A stretch of 64,000 nucleotides of DNA, from assembly GCF_002746455.1 (NCBI RefSeq), contig NZ_NWUW01000001.1:1-64000 (forward strand), read 5' to 3'. The DNA comes from Bacillus fungorum (GTDB taxonomy: Bacteria > Bacillota > Bacilli > Bacillales > Bacillaceae_G). A program made the translations under genes and the position numbers. The first letter of the stretch is position 1; the number at the start of each line of letters is the position of its first letter. This document shows, one piece after another, positions 25,453 through 33,230 of this stretch. The notes beneath the pieces were generated by a model. That model searched no databases. It was not told the origin of the DNA and worked only from the letters and a program-made list of their open reading frames with translations.

Positions 25453-25998
25453 TTAGTAAACACGTTTTCGATTTTCCGCATGGCTAGAGATAAGTAATAA
25501 TGCAGTTTCTTCCCCTATATTGCGAACAATATGAGGAACACATGCATTCCAGGAGAAAGAATCACCTTCTTCTACTATTGCAATGTCTTCTCCGTGCTGA
25601 ACTTCTAGTCTTCCGCGTAATACAAGGTGACATTCTTCCCCTTCATGGGCATTTGGTGTGTTTTCTTTCGGAAACCCAGCAGGAATTTCTACCAGATTTA
25701 GACGAAGCCCACCTTGCTCAGCAACATGTTCAATTCTTTGTTCATCTTTTCCGTATACACTGTATTTACGCTCTACCTTTTTGACAACTTTCAACCGATC
25801 TTTTTGTTCTAACAATAAATAGGGAAGGGGAACGTTTAAAAAATTGGAGATCGTTTCTAAAGTTGAGATAGATGGTGATGTTTTATTATTTTCAACCTGA
25901 CTCATAAATCCTTTAGAAAGACCTGTCCCCTCACAAATTTGTGCGATTGTTATGCCTCTACGTTGACGAATTTCACGTATTGCAGAACCAATATTCAT
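25453..25998 (-). CDS. Xre-family regulator with C-terminal cupin domain
   Basis: The 181-residue protein joins an HTH_3 DNA-binding domain (residues about 4-60, IREIRQRRGITIAQICEGTGLSKGFMSQVENNKTSPS) with a cupin sensor domain (about 105-175, HEGEECHLVLRGRLEV and GDSFSWNACVPHIVRN). Such regulators sense small ligands. The start at 25998 is set by AAGGAGC upstream and by the beginning of the HTH; the frame is open further out. It is divergent from catDE, so it may control them, although in B. subtilis catDE respond to YodB and CatR. Confidence 0.85.
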   Translation of the reverse strand: MNIGSAIREIRQRRGITIAQICEGTGLSKGFMSQVENNKTSPSISTLETISNFLNVPLPYLLLEQKDRLKVVKKVERKYSVYGKDEQRIEHVAEQGGLRLNLVEIPAGFPKENTPNAHEGEECHLVLRGRLEVQHGEDIAIVEEGDSFSWNACVPHIVRNIGEETALLLISSHAENRKRVY

Positions 25999-26073
25999 AA
26001 AATCAAGCTCCTTTTTGTAAACAACTATTTGTATCATAGCAAAAAAAATATATTTTTTCCCAGTGAAAATGAA

Positions 26074-26102
26074 TTGACGAATAAAAAAATTTAGTGTATG
26101 TT
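26074..26102 (+). promoter_or_regulatory. Promoter of catDE
   Basis: TTGACG (26074-26079), a 17 bp spacer and TATGTT (26097-26102). Confidence 0.6.
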
Positions 26103-26154
26103 TTGTAATATAAATAAAAGATTTGTATAAGAAAACTATAAAGGAGAGAAAGAA

Positions 26155-26559
26155 ATGAATCAACATATCGGTAACTTAATTATTCGTATCGTGTTAGGGG
26201 TAACGTTCTTCATGCACGGTTTAACAAAATTCCAATCAGGAATTGACAATATTGCAGGGTGGTTTACAAGCATTGGTTTACCAGGAGGACTTGCATACGG
26301 TGTAGCAACATTTGAATTAGTTGGAGGCCTATTATTAATTCTAGGTTTAGGTGTAAGATATATTGGATTATTATTTGCACTAGTTATGGTTGGAGCAATT
26401 GTAAAAGTAAAATGGTCAGCTGGCTTATTAGGAGATGGGAAAAATCCTGGCTTCGAATTAGAACTTGCATTACTAGCAATGGGTGCGTACTTATTTGTTG
26501 CGAAAGCGGATGGTTTTGTAGATAATTTCTTAAAAGAGAAAATGTCAAAGAAGAACTAA
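26155..26559 (+). CDS. catD: DoxX-family membrane protein CatD
   Basis: The 134-residue protein has four membrane segments and the DoxX pattern IRIVLGVTFFMHGLTKF, with GLPGGLAYGVATFELVGGLLLILGL. In B. subtilis CatD (YfiD) forms an operon with the catechol dioxygenase CatE and is induced by catechol and quinone stress; its exact biochemical role is not settled. Here it is 21 bases from catE. The ATG follows AAGGAGAG. Confidence 0.85.
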   Translation: MNQHIGNLIIRIVLGVTFFMHGLTKFQSGIDNIAGWFTSIGLPGGLAYGVATFELVGGLLLILGLGVRYIGLLFALVMVGAIVKVKWSAGLLGDGKNPGFELELALLAMGAYLFVAKADGFVDNFLKEKMSKKN

Positions 26560-26580
26560 TTTAAATGGGGGGCTAACAAG

Positions 26581-27438
26581 ATGAGTTTTCAACTTCATCC
26601 CGATACAACACTTGATGTTGTTCATTTATACGTATCAAATATAAAGAAATCACTAGAGTTTTATACAGAAGTACTAAGTATGAAAGTACTAAAAGAAGAT
26701 GAAATGGTCGTTACATTTGGGAATGAAAATAACGAGCCACTCCTTATCATTGAAGAAAAGAAAGAAGCCTTACCAAAGCAAAGAGGGAGAACGGGGTTAT
26801 ATCATTACGCAATTTTATTACCAAGCAGACAGGATTTAGCGAATATCCTTCGTCATCTTGTAGAAATGGTATATCCACTGCACGGCGGAGCCGACCATTA
26901 CTTTAGTGAGGCCCTTTATTTAGCTGATCCAGATGGAAACGGGATTGAAATTTATCATGATCGCCAAAAAGAAGTTTGGCGTGATGAGAATGGAGAACTA
27001 CCATTTGTTAGTAACCCGTTAGCTGGTGAAGAATTATTGCAGCAAGGAAGTACATGGAGTGGATTTCCAGCTGGTACTGTGATGGGACATATTCATTTCC
27101 ATGTAGCTGATTTGGAAGAAGCGAAACGTTTCTATGTGGATGGTCTTGGCTTTGAAGTAACGATCCCAGCTCGTAATGGAGCGTTGTTCGTATCGGCAGG
27201 TGGCTACCATCATCATATCGGTTTAAATACGTGGCAAGGTGAAGGAATACTACCGCAAATGCCAAATTCCGTTGGCCTGAAATATTTCACAATTGTACTA
27301 GCAGATGAAAAACAAAAAGAGCAAGTATGTGAAAGTTTAAAAAATATTGGCAAGATTGCTACGTACAAAGAAGGAATATTACAAGTTGTGGATCCATTTG
27401 GACATTGTATCCATTTCAAAATAAAAGGAGAAGCCTAA
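26581..27438 (+). CDS. catE: Catechol-2,3-dioxygenase CatE
   Basis: The 285-residue protein has two glyoxalase/VOC modules (about 8-125 and 165-283). The metal ligands are visible in the second half: His in MGHIHFHVADLEEAK, His in HHHIGLNTW and Glu or His near the end (VVDPFGHCIHF). It opens catechol by extradiol cleavage and protects against catechols. The start MSFQLHPDTTLDVVHLYVSNIKKSLEFY is typical. A terminator overlaps the stop codon. Confidence 0.88.
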   Translation: MSFQLHPDTTLDVVHLYVSNIKKSLEFYTEVLSMKVLKEDEMVVTFGNENNEPLLIIEEKKEALPKQRGRTGLYHYAILLPSRQDLANILRHLVEMVYPLHGGADHYFSEALYLADPDGNGIEIYHDRQKEVWRDENGELPFVSNPLAGEELLQQGSTWSGFPAGTVMGHIHFHVADLEEAKRFYVDGLGFEVTIPARNGALFVSAGGYHHHIGLNTWQGEGILPQMPNSVGLKYFTIVLADEKQKEQVCESLKNIGKIATYKEGILQVVDPFGHCIHFKIKGEA

Positions 27439-27457
27439 AAAGGCTTCTCTTTTTTTA
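27424..27457. terminator. Bidirectional terminator catE/phhB
   Basis: GAGAAGCCT (27428-27436) pairs with AGGCTTCTC (27441-27449), with A and T tracts either side. It overlaps the ends of both convergent genes. Confidence 0.85.
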
Positions 27458-27769
27458 CTTTCTTATAATTGCTTTTTCGTTTTGTAAAAATAGTTCATCA
27501 AATTGTTTTGCAAGCTCAAAATCTAGTTTCGTTAAACCTTTCGCATTCCAAGATGACAAAGTAATAATAACTGCTTTATACTGAATAAGGATAAATGGAT
27601 GGTGATTATGTTCTTCTGATAGTTTGGCGGCTTCAGAGACAAATTCGACTCCTTTTAAGTAGTCGGAAAACATATATTTTCGTTCAATCCATTTCTCATC
27701 TTTTACCATCCATTTATCAACCTTCAATAATTCCTCGTGAACTTCTTCTTCAGTTAATCTTAGCATCAT
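27455..27769 (-). CDS. phhB: 4a-hydroxytetrahydrobiopterin dehydratase (PCD)
   Basis: The 104-residue enzyme recycles the pterin cofactor of phenylalanine hydroxylase by dehydrating its 4a-carbinolamine. The active-site signature [12 protein letters not shown] is present, and the length is typical. Its start overlaps the end of phhA by 20 bases, so translation is coupled, which confirms the role. Two adjacent ATG codons are possible starts (27769 or 27766). Confidence 0.93.
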   Translation of the reverse strand: MMLRLTEEEVHEELLKVDKWMVKDEKWIERKYMFSDYLKGVEFVSEAAKLSEEHNHHPFILIQYKAVIITLSSWNAKGLTKLDFELAKQFDELFLQNEKAIIRK

Positions 27770-29504
27770 TTTTCACATCCTTTACTGGAAGTAACGCAAG
27801 ACCATTGTTAATAAGGCGTGTTACAGCTTCGTCAGTTGTGAAAGTAGAAAGTTGATGTAGTAATGCTGCCGATGTTTCATGCCCTTTGTTATGCTCTAAA
27901 AGTAACTCTAATACTTCAAGGCGCAGCAACCATTCTTTCGCATAAAATTTATTTAATACTTCTTGAATTGCTACTAATTGATCGATATGCGCGTCGTGTA
28001 AAATCCCCTCACTTCGAATATCTCGAACTGTTTGATACATACGTTCAAGTTCATTCAGTACAAGTGGAGCAGGAATTTCTTGAACTTCTTCATCCACTGG
28101 GAAAAATGCTGCGGCATCTGCGGCACCTGGGAATACTGAAGTGATTTGTGAGCCAACAGCCATATCAAATGCGCCCCATGAAGCATCAAATAAAACGCGG
28201 GCGTTATAAGTAACTGTGCAATCGATAAAGGAAATAAGAGCAATTTTCTTATCGTTTTTTACAATATCTGTTACTGTTCCTTTTACATGAATACCACTTG
28301 CAAAAGTAAACTCAGCGATAGTTCCAATTGTAATTCCTAATGATTGTAGTTGTTCGTCTGTACAATTTTCTAATGCAATATTTTCAGTGAGTAATCCAAT
28401 CGGTGTTCCAAATCCGTCACTGTGTACAGAAGTAGAATGATTCTCTAACTGTTTATTATGAAGCGCTAATGCCGTTGGCGAATTTGTTCGCATGTAAATT
28501 AATTCACCTGCATCGTTTTCAATTGTCTCGCTAAATGTACCTGTAATTTGTAATCCGCTATTTAGCTCAGCTGTTGCATAGTTCTCAGAGCGAATTGCTT
28601 TTTCTAAACCTTCTTTTCCACCTGTTTTAAAGGCCATTGTTTTAGAAAATGTTTCAAGCGCATCTGTTAATTCTTCAAAGGACTTACAAACAAATAGTTG
28701 TGGTTGCATTTTTGTTACGTCATAAGTTGTTCCTGTACATGCTTCGATAGAAAATGGAACCTTTTCTACAGCGTCTGTTAAGCAATGTTTGCTTTCGCCA
28801 ACAGAAGAAAGGAGACCGGCACCATATATTTTTGGATCATCTATATTTCCAATCAATCCATATTCTACTGTCCACCAGAAAAGACGTGAAATTTGTTCAG
28901 CTTCTGATAAACCAGAAACTAAGTTTTGTTTTTCAATTACAGCATTTTCAGCAGCCTTAACTTCATCAGGAGTAGAAGTAGGGCTTTCTTTTACTATCGT
29001 TAATGTACGAACAGCTTCAAATGCATCATGTTCTTCTTTTGTAGAGAAAGCTTTTGCACCAATTTGCCCAAAACGTTTCACATATTTTGCATATGTAGGA
29101 TCAAGTAAAATCGGTGCGTGTCCTGCGGCTTCGTGTACGATATCTGGAGCTGGTGTGTACTCGATATTTTCTACTTTCCGAATATCTGTTGCGATCGGTA
29201 GTAATCCGTGTCCTTGAAAATCGAAGAATGCTACGCCGGGAATAAGTCCGTCAATCGTTACAGCGCCCCAGCCACTTGGTGCCAAACACTCATTCATTTC
29301 TTCTACCTTAGGAATTGCATCTATATTAATACCAGATGATTGTAGTCCGTTCACATAGGCTGGATGAGCAACGTCTTTTAAGAAGCTATGATTTTGTCTC
29401 ATAATATAACGCCACACAGCGTGATTCACCGGTGTGTATTGATCATAATGTTGTGTGGATACGAATGGTTTTAAATGCGATGGAATTTCTGTTTTCTTTG
29501 TCAT
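27750..29504 (-). CDS. phhA: Phenylalanine 4-monooxygenase, long Bacillus form
   Basis: The 584-residue enzyme converts phenylalanine to tyrosine with tetrahydropterin and O2. The iron ligands are visible: His124 and His129 in HEAAGHAP and Glu214 in WTVEYGL. The hydroxylase domain ends near residue 290; about 290 further residues form a C-terminal part that usual bacterial PheH (260-300 residues) lack, with no motif that I recognise. The ATG follows AAGGAGG. Control is by tandem Tyr T-boxes and perhaps a cre site upstream. Confidence 0.92.
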   Translation of the reverse strand: MTKKTEIPSHLKPFVSTQHYDQYTPVNHAVWRYIMRQNHSFLKDVAHPAYVNGLQSSGINIDAIPKVEEMNECLAPSGWGAVTIDGLIPGVAFFDFQGHGLLPIATDIRKVENIEYTPAPDIVHEAAGHAPILLDPTYAKYVKRFGQIGAKAFSTKEEHDAFEAVRTLTIVKESPTSTPDEVKAAENAVIEKQNLVSGLSEAEQISRLFWWTVEYGLIGNIDDPKIYGAGLLSSVGESKHCLTDAVEKVPFSIEACTGTTYDVTKMQPQLFVCKSFEELTDALETFSKTMAFKTGGKEGLEKAIRSENYATAELNSGLQITGTFSETIENDAGELIYMRTNSPTALALHNKQLENHSTSVHSDGFGTPIGLLTENIALENCTDEQLQSLGITIGTIAEFTFASGIHVKGTVTDIVKNDKKIALISFIDCTVTYNARVLFDASWGAFDMAVGSQITSVFPGAADAAAFFPVDEEVQEIPAPLVLNELERMYQTVRDIRSEGILHDAHIDQLVAIQEVLNKFYAKEWLLRLEVLELLLEHNKGHETSAALLHQLSTFTTDEAVTRLINNGLALLPVKDVKNDAKIN

Positions 29505-29557
29505 TTAGACATCCTCCTTTTTTCAATAAAATTGAATATCGATTTCGTATAGCTTGT

Positions 29558-29569
29558 ATCACCTCCTTT
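29558..29569 (-). promoter_or_regulatory. Full anti-SD complement in phhA leader
   Basis: On the minus strand the leader carries AAAGGAGGTGAT, a perfect complement of the 16S rRNA 3' end, about 55 bases before the phhA start and apart from the normal ribosome binding site (AAAAAAGGAGG). No plausible start codon with correct spacing follows it. Confidence 0.55.
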
Positions 29570-29576
29570 CATTTTT

Positions 29577-29590
29577 TGTAAGCGCTTATA
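29577..29590. promoter_or_regulatory. cre-like site (CcpA) in phhA leader
   Basis: TGTAAGCGCTTATA matches the cre consensus TGWAANCGNTNWCA except for one position. It lies downstream of both T-box terminators, where bound CcpA could act as a roadblock. Confidence 0.5.
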
Positions 29591-29648
29591 AAATTTTATC
29601 ATAAGATTCGGAATTATTTAACATCTGTTTCTGTGAGAAATAGAAAAA

Positions 29649-29890
29649 GCCCCTATCGGAAAATCCGATAGGGGCGAAAGAATCGCGGTACCACCCTATT
29701 TGTAAGTGAAAATATACTTACATCTCAATTAATGATAACGGAAAAATTCCGTCTTTTCCTTCATGCGTAAAAGCACTACGAAAAAGAAGCTCCAGAATTG
29801 TAATTCATACTTATATATGTGCTAATTTCCACCGACCATTAGCTCTCTGTAACAGGGATATAAAATACTACTGCGATTCTTTCAACGCGT
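29649..29890 (-). promoter_or_regulatory. Tyr T-box leader, promoter-distal copy
   Basis: T-box core at 29681-29697 (minus strand AGGGTGGTACCGCGATT) and terminator arms 29649-29660 / 29664-29675 followed by TTTTT. The specifier is TAC (29802-29800) in the context GAAT-TAC-AATTCTGGAGC. It should read uncharged tRNA-Tyr and let transcription proceed to phhA. Confidence 0.88.
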
Positions 29891-29926
29891 ATATATGAAA
29901 TTTTGTAAGAGGATGGACGCAGAAAA

Positions 29927-30190
29927 GTCCCTATCGGAAAATCCGATAGGGACGATAAAAAATCGCGGTACCACCCTATTTGTAAACAACTAATTGTTTA
30001 CCACTCACTTTACGATAACGGAAAGATCCGTCTTTCTCTTCATGCATAAAAAGCATTACGGGAAAGAAGCTCCAGAATTGTAATTCACGCTTGTATATGT
30101 ACTGATTCGCACCAACCATCAGTTCTCTGAGACAGGGATATAAGTCGCTACTAGTATTCCTTCAAAGCCGATATATAATTCGTTCAACTA
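29927..30190 (-). promoter_or_regulatory. Tyr T-box leader, promoter-proximal copy
   Basis: T-box core at 29961-29977 and terminator arms 29927-29938 / 29942-29953. The specifier is TAC (30082-30080) in the same context as the second copy. The two leaders are close in sequence and probably arose by tandem duplication. Confidence 0.88.
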
Positions 30191-30203
30191 AACTATGTTT
30201 TGT

Positions 30204-30233
30204 ATTATAAAACTATATTTAAAAAGTTGTCAA
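30204..30233 (-). promoter_or_regulatory. Promoter of the phhAB transcript
   Basis: On the minus strand TTGACA (30233-30228), an 18 bp spacer and TATAAT (30209-30204), both boxes perfect. Initiation would be near 30197, at the edge of the first T-box. Confidence 0.8.
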
Positions 30234-30243
30234 CAATAATTTT

Positions 30244-30410
30244 TTATTTCACTTCTAAATCAACATTTAAATTAGATGTATTTCCAGCTGCATCAGTTGC
30301 TACAATAATATCATTTAATGTTTTTGCAGTGACTCAGCAGGGGTGCTTAAAGCTCCAAAACTTGAAAAGACGAGCACCATACTTAATAGTGTAGATGTAG
30401 TTTTTTTTAT
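30244..30410 (-). pseudogene. Remnant of a secreted protein gene (signal peptide fused out of frame to C-terminus)
   Basis: Reading the minus strand, AAAGGGAG is followed 5 bases later by ATA (probably a lost ATG) and the secretion signal KKTTSTLLSMVLVFSSFGAL. After about 30 codons the frame ends. Just past it, shifted by one base, is a piece that looks like the end of an Ig-like or Big-domain exoprotein (IIVATDAAGNTSNLNVDLEV, then K and stop at 30244). A large internal deletion explains this. The parent family is not identified. Confidence 0.6.
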
Positions 30411-30504
30411 TGAAACTCCCTTTGGTAAAAAGTGTGAATATTCCGGAAGGTTACCTTGCATTTTTGTTATGAAATATTAATTCGAATGTTGGCTAAACTA
30501 TACT

Positions 30505-30574
30505 TTCGACATAATTCATACCAATCCTCTTTGAATTAAAAATTTCTTGGGAAATTTTTTCTGATTATGTCGAA
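30505..30574. promoter_or_regulatory. Inverted pair of Spo0A-box-like sites
   Basis: TTCGACATAAT (30505-30515) and ATTATGTCGAA (30564-30574) are a perfect 11 bp inverted repeat, each containing TGTCGAA, the 0A-box core. They lie 65 to 135 bases before the propeller gene. Confidence 0.45.
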
Positions 30575-30638
30575 TGGGGATTTTTCACATATTGTAGGTG
30601 GGAGGTGAGGAATGCTATGAGGGAAATGGAGGAGTGTT

Positions 30639-31877
30639 ATGAAAAAGGTTATAGCAAGTGTCATCGTAGTATTATTCATATTTTTAAGTTCAATTACTAT
30701 TATTAAAGCAGAAAATAGCGAAGTGAAAATTGCTTTTATTCGTCATCATAACCTTTGGATTAAAGTTGATGGAAAAGAAAAACAAATAACAAAAGGTGAG
30801 TACATAACAGGACCGAAATGGTCTCATGATGGAGGATGGATTGCCTATGCTAAAGGAAAGAAACAAAATCGTTTTGAACTGTATCGGCTGAAAGATGGAA
30901 AAAAAGTTGCACCGTTTCAATCAGAAGTATCGAATTATCAATGGTCACCGAAAGAGAATATAATTGCATTTGTATTTGCGGATACATTAAATATGTTTGA
31001 CGTCCAAAAAAAGAATACAGATTTTGAAAATGTATCGGCAGGTGTAGGTGACTATGCATGGTATCCTGATGGGCAAAAGTTTCTTGTATCCTCTGAAGCA
31101 CACTTACTTCCAACAGGATGGACAGGAGCTCAGCTATATGAAGTGCAAAAAGATGCACATATGAATCCTCACAAAATGAAGCATTTGTATGCATTACCAA
31201 ATGAACATGATGATTTCCTAGCACTAGTTGCAAGTGGCTTTAAGTGGTCACCAGATCAAAAGTGGATTTCATTTTTAGCAGTACCGACAGCTTCATGGTC
31301 AGCTGATAGTAATACGCTTTGCTTAGTTCGTGCAGATGGCGGTCGGTTTGAAAAAGTAGATCAAATGTTATTAAACGCACAATGGTTTCAATGGGCGCCA
31401 TCAAAAAATATATTAGCCTATATTGAAGGAGGCGGGAGAGTTGCGTTAGAGAATAAACATTTAAAAGTAAAAGAACTGCCAGCACTTCAGCAGAACACAT
31501 TTACACCGAAAGGATATGTTGATTGGGATTTTACATGGAAGAACGATAACGTAATTATCGTGTCACGAGCAAAAGAGGCAGGGATAGAAACTCCACCAGA
31601 AAAAAGGCCACTACCATCTTTATATGAAGTCGATAGTGCAAGCAATGCACAGCATCAAATCACAAAGCAAACGAACAAGCAAGGAGATTACCACCCGATC
31701 TTCATGAAGAAGAGTAATCGATTAATATGGATACGTTCAGACCGTAAGAAAGCTAATGTATGGATTGTCCATAGTGATGGGAAACAGGAAAAGAAGTGGA
31801 TTGAAAATATAGATGTACCAGAGTGGTATTACGAGAGATGGAATTGGGAAAATGTCATCTCGGTGAAAGAAGAATAA
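30639..31877 (+). CDS. Secreted TolB-like beta-propeller protein
   Basis: The 412-residue protein has a signal peptide (about 1-24, LFIFLSSITIIKAEN) and repeated blades of TolB/PD40 type, for example GPKWSHDGGWIAYAKGKK, YQWSPKENIIAFV, YAWYPDGQKFLVSS, FKWSPDQKWISFL and FQWAPSKNILAYI. Such propellers bind proteins or polymers outside the membrane; no catalytic residues are evident. It follows GGAGGAG. The upstream 0A-like boxes hint at stationary-phase control but do not prove it. Confidence 0.8.
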   Translation: MKKVIASVIVVLFIFLSSITIIKAENSEVKIAFIRHHNLWIKVDGKEKQITKGEYITGPKWSHDGGWIAYAKGKKQNRFELYRLKDGKKVAPFQSEVSNYQWSPKENIIAFVFADTLNMFDVQKKNTDFENVSAGVGDYAWYPDGQKFLVSSEAHLLPTGWTGAQLYEVQKDAHMNPHKMKHLYALPNEHDDFLALVASGFKWSPDQKWISFLAVPTASWSADSNTLCLVRADGGRFEKVDQMLLNAQWFQWAPSKNILAYIEGGGRVALENKHLKVKELPALQQNTFTPKGYVDWDFTWKNDNVIIVSRAKEAGIETPPEKRPLPSLYEVDSASNAQHQITKQTNKQGDYHPIFMKKSNRLIWIRSDRKKANVWIVHSDGKQEKKWIENIDVPEWYYERWNWENVISVKEE

Positions 31878-31915
31878 AAAACCTGCCTAAAAGATAATTT
31901 TAGGTAGGTTTTTTA
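31878..31915 (+). terminator. Terminator after propeller gene
   Basis: Arms AACCTGCCTAAAA and TTTTAGGTAGGTT are followed by TTTT. Confidence 0.85.
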
Positions 31916-31918
31916 TTG

Positions 31919-32041
31919 TTATTTATGTGTTTTATTTGGCTTTTTTTTCGCTGGGTTTCCGTTCCCTTGACGTTTTCTATTTTGTTCATCTTTTGCTTGT
32001 TTTTCATGCAGTGTATCTAAAAATTCATTCGAGTTACTCAT
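31919..32041 (-). CDS. DUF4023-like small protein
   Basis: A 40-residue ORF begins MSNSNEFLDTLHEKQAKDEQ and ends QGNGNPAKKKPNKTHK, the pattern of the DUF4023 family of Bacillus (short, basic, with QGNGNP near the C-terminus). Function unknown. The ribosome binding site on the minus strand (AAAGGAGCG) is strong and well spaced from the ATG at 32041, which supports real translation. It was too short for routine ORF calling. Confidence 0.75.
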   Translation of the reverse strand: MSNSNEFLDTLHEKQAKDEQNRKRQGNGNPAKKKPNKTHK

Positions 32042-32112
32042 TTTTCTATCGCTCCTTTCATCTTGTCCTAATTACTATAACCATTTAGGAGGATAATCAT
32101 GAGATAAAAAAG

Positions 32113-32451
32113 TTAAGCACTTAGTTTTCTTCGATAGTATACATAAAATATGCCATACGTAATAAATAGCATAAATAAAATTTGTAACTCTACATTTTCT
32201 TGTAAAATAGTTGCGACGGGATCTGGTAAGTAAGGTGATGTATCGTTCGTTTCTACACCTAACCATTTGTTTAAGAGGTTAATGGTACAAAACATAAAAA
32301 CACCGGACCAGCTTGCAATAATTGCCTTCTGCTTAATTTTTGTTTCACGTTCATCATCTGTAATCCAAGGATTAGCAGTTTTATCACTGCTAAAAAATCC
32401 GTTTATATATCCCCATATAATCATTCCAATTAAGATGGTTATCCATTTCAT
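32113..32451 (-). CDS. Small integral membrane protein of unknown function
   Basis: The 112-residue protein has three likely membrane helices (about 3-20, 45-65 and 87-107). No family is recognised. The ATG at 32451 is chosen because GGGAGGGG precedes it; the open frame extends upstream over the promoter region. It is divergent from the phosphatase gene. Confidence 0.6.
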   Translation of the reverse strand: MKWITILIGMIIWGYINGFFSSDKTANPWITDDERETKIKQKAIIASWSGVFMFCTINLLNKWLGVETNDTSPYLPDPVATILQENVELQILFMLFITYGIFYVYYRRKLSA

Positions 32452-32621
32452 ATTTGTAATTCCCCTCCCGGTTGTAAAAAATATTTTACATATATAATTG
32501 TAATGTTTTCTAATTATTTGTGTCAAATCTTTTTTACATATCGGTTTTTCACATAGCAGGAATAAAGGATGGAATAGGGAAGAAATATGTAAGAGGATTT
32601 CATAGAGAGAGGAGGATGAGT

Positions 32622-33212
32622 ATGAAACTCATCTTTGTTCGGCACGGTGAAGGAGAACATACAAAAGATTTGCCGTCAAGTTTACAAGTGCTTCATCCAT
32701 CATTAACAGATGAGGGAAGGAAGCAGGCTAAATTACTTCAATGCAATGTGCCATTGCAAGAAACGGATATATTAATTGCTAGCCCTACACTTAGAACTTT
32801 ACAAACGGCGACAATATGGAGTGAGAAAGTAGCTTGTCAAAAAATCGTCCATCCATATGTATCCCCACGTATTTTTCCTTATCGAGAAGGTGCGAAAACA
32901 TTACTATGCGATCACATAGTAGATCAGGGAATAATAACAAATTTATTTCCACATTTTTCGATTGAGAATAGCACAAATAAGCAGCTATGGACGGAAGGTA
33001 TAAATACTATTTCAGAGCATAGTTTTCAGCAAATAGTAGATGAATTTATTCTTTGGTGCTATGAACTCGGCGCTGAAAGAATTTGCATTGTATCTCACGA
33101 CGGAACAATTACAGCATATAGACAATACTTACAGAATGTCGTTTTAACTAGATCTGATTTTTTGCAAGAAACGGGTATATATGAAATGGATGTATCCCTT
33201 AAAAGAATCTAA
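32622..33212 (+). CDS. Histidine phosphatase family protein
   Basis: The 196-residue protein starts with the phosphoglycerate-mutase-like signature LIFVRHGEGEHT, in which His phosphorylates, and has the second active-site element IVSHDGTITAYRQYL near the C-terminus. The middle SPTLRTLQTATIW contains the conserved arginine. The substrate is unknown. The ATG at 32622 is preferred over 32616 because GGAGG at 32611 is then 6 bases away. The next gene starts 18 bases later. Confidence 0.85.
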   Translation: MKLIFVRHGEGEHTKDLPSSLQVLHPSLTDEGRKQAKLLQCNVPLQETDILIASPTLRTLQTATIWSEKVACQKIVHPYVSPRIFPYREGAKTLLCDHIVDQGIITNLFPHFSIENSTNKQLWTEGINTISEHSFQQIVDEFILWCYELGAERICIVSHDGTITAYRQYLQNVVLTRSDFLQETGIYEMDVSLKRI

Positions 33213-33230
33213 TTATAGGATGGAGGGTGC

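Noticed and set aside
28789..29217. 142-codon open frame opposite phhA
   Set aside because: It is antisense to conserved active-site codons of phhA and has no recognisable protein pattern or ribosome binding site.
29500..29572. 23-codon leader peptide ahead of phhA (MKGGDTSYTK...)
   Set aside because: The ATG has no ribosome binding site upstream, since the SD-like element lies inside the would-be ORF.
32520..32621. Longer start for the histidine phosphatase
   Set aside because: The catalytic start LIFVRHG must be near the N-terminus, and GGAGG is properly placed only for the ATG at 32622.
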